This document shows positions 63,536-64,000 of a DNA stretch of 64,000 nucleotides, piece after piece. A model generated the notes under the pieces. That model worked only from the letters and a program-made list of their open reading frames with translations. It had not been told where the DNA came from and made no database searches. A program made the position numbers and the translations under genes. Origin of the DNA: Pseudoips prasinana (taxonomy: Eukaryota; Arthropoda; Insecta; Lepidoptera; Nolidae); contig OX621263.1 in assembly GCA_951640165.1 (NCBI GenBank), positions 2,936,501 through 3,000,500 on the forward strand. The letters run 5' to 3'. How positions within the stretch are numbered: the first letter of the stretch is position 1; every line of letters starts with the position of its first letter.

Positions 63536-64000
63536 ACTAAGTCAAGTCAAAGTCAAAGGTACCTTATTCCGTAAAAATTTTACATTTATGTGGAATCGTC
63601 ATATTTTTTTACCCTACCGTGCAGTGCATGACGTGGCAGCTACTGAGAAACACTGCCAGAAAACTCAGTAGGAATCCTTTTTTAAAATAAAATATACTTA
63701 AGATTAATTACAATCATGTGTGCTGACTCAGAACAACTCAATCCCAAGCACTTTTATCACTTAAATAATCAGAAATTTTGTAATATGCCCTGCTACACAA
63801 TTTGGCTTTAATAATTCTTTTAAACTTATTCGTAGACAGTTCTCTAATATCATTGGGAAGTTTGTTATAGAATCTTATACATTGCCCCATAAAAGAGTTA
63901 CTTATTTTGTGGAGACGGGTAGTATGCAATATGAGATTATTCTTATATCTAGTATTTACATTATGTGTATCGCTCCTTTAAATAATATGAGGTTGGCTAG
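63536..64000 (-). pseudogene. LINE-A copy 3, 3' end, continues beyond the window
   Basis: Nearly the same sequence as 34795-35230: CATGACGTGGCAGCTACTGA, AATCATGTGTG, GAACAACTCAATCCCAAGCA. The minus strand codes for SFMGQCIRFYNKLPNDIREL, FKRIIKAKLCSRAYYKISDY and LSDKSAWD with a stop at 63738, the end of ORF2. Its closeness to copy 2 points to a shared recent source. The rest is to the right. Confidence 0.85.

Noticed and set aside
1..64000. CRISPR arrays, bacterial operons, riboswitches, replication origins
   Set aside because: None seen; the window is eukaryotic with spliced exons and retroelements, and its direct repeats are SINEs, LTRs or microsatellites.

Overview
The window is AT-rich nuclear DNA of an insect, most likely a butterfly or moth. 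The grounds are tRNA-derived SINEs with CGTGGGTTCGATTCC-type B boxes, Helitrons ending in CTAG, R1, R4/Dong and CR1/Jockey-type LINEs, mariner, pogo and hAT elements, and spliced host exons with GT/AG boundaries. There are no operons, Shine-Dalgarno sites or CRISPR arrays. No database search was possible, so family names rest on recognised motifs.

The host genes are two tandem plus-strand paralogues of the androgen-induced gene 1 family (AIG1/ADTRP, FAR-17a-like multi-pass membrane hydrolases). Gene 1 shows three exons (1596-1736, 9518-9738, 24937-25207 with the stop codon); its 5' end lies left of the window. Gene 2 shows a candidate first exon (47682-47822) and the exon matching gene 1's first visible one (62741-62881), and continues to the right. 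Almost everything else is transposon.

Layout. 1-1595: mariner fragment, foldback element, repeat. 1737-9517 (intron of gene 1): solo LTR, RTE tail, SINEs, and LINE-A copy 1 whose tail abuts the next splice acceptor. 9739-24936 (next intron): snap-back hairpin, SINEs, LINE-B copy 1 carrying a SINE, a solo LTR and a 3.5-kb DNA transposon, then a pogo-like element. 25208-34740 (between the genes): MITEs, SINEs, several Helitrons, a hAT MITE, and a three-level nest (SINE holding a Helitron holding a Tc1/mariner relative with an intact transposase). 34795-47505: LINE-A copy 2 on the minus strand, split by LINE-B, short LINE ends, an R1-clade LINE and LINE-C, the last itself split by a mariner. 47823-62740 (first intron of gene 2): a Dong/R4 element sitting in TAA repeats, split by a near-pristine 7.35-kb Ty3/Gypsy element and by a truncated LINE. 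62940-64000: a MITE and LINE-A copy 3.

Many insertions have recognisable target duplications and empty sites, so their order can be read. In several places removing an insertion restores an open frame (Dong across Gypsy and LINE-E; LINE-A across the 779-bp element; LINE-B across its solo LTR; LINE-C across mariner). Elements that look young or intact are the Gypsy element (994-bp LTRs with one difference noticed, gag-pol with a canonical -1 slippery site), the 341-codon Tc1/mariner-type transposase, and a mariner with complete ends and one frameshift.
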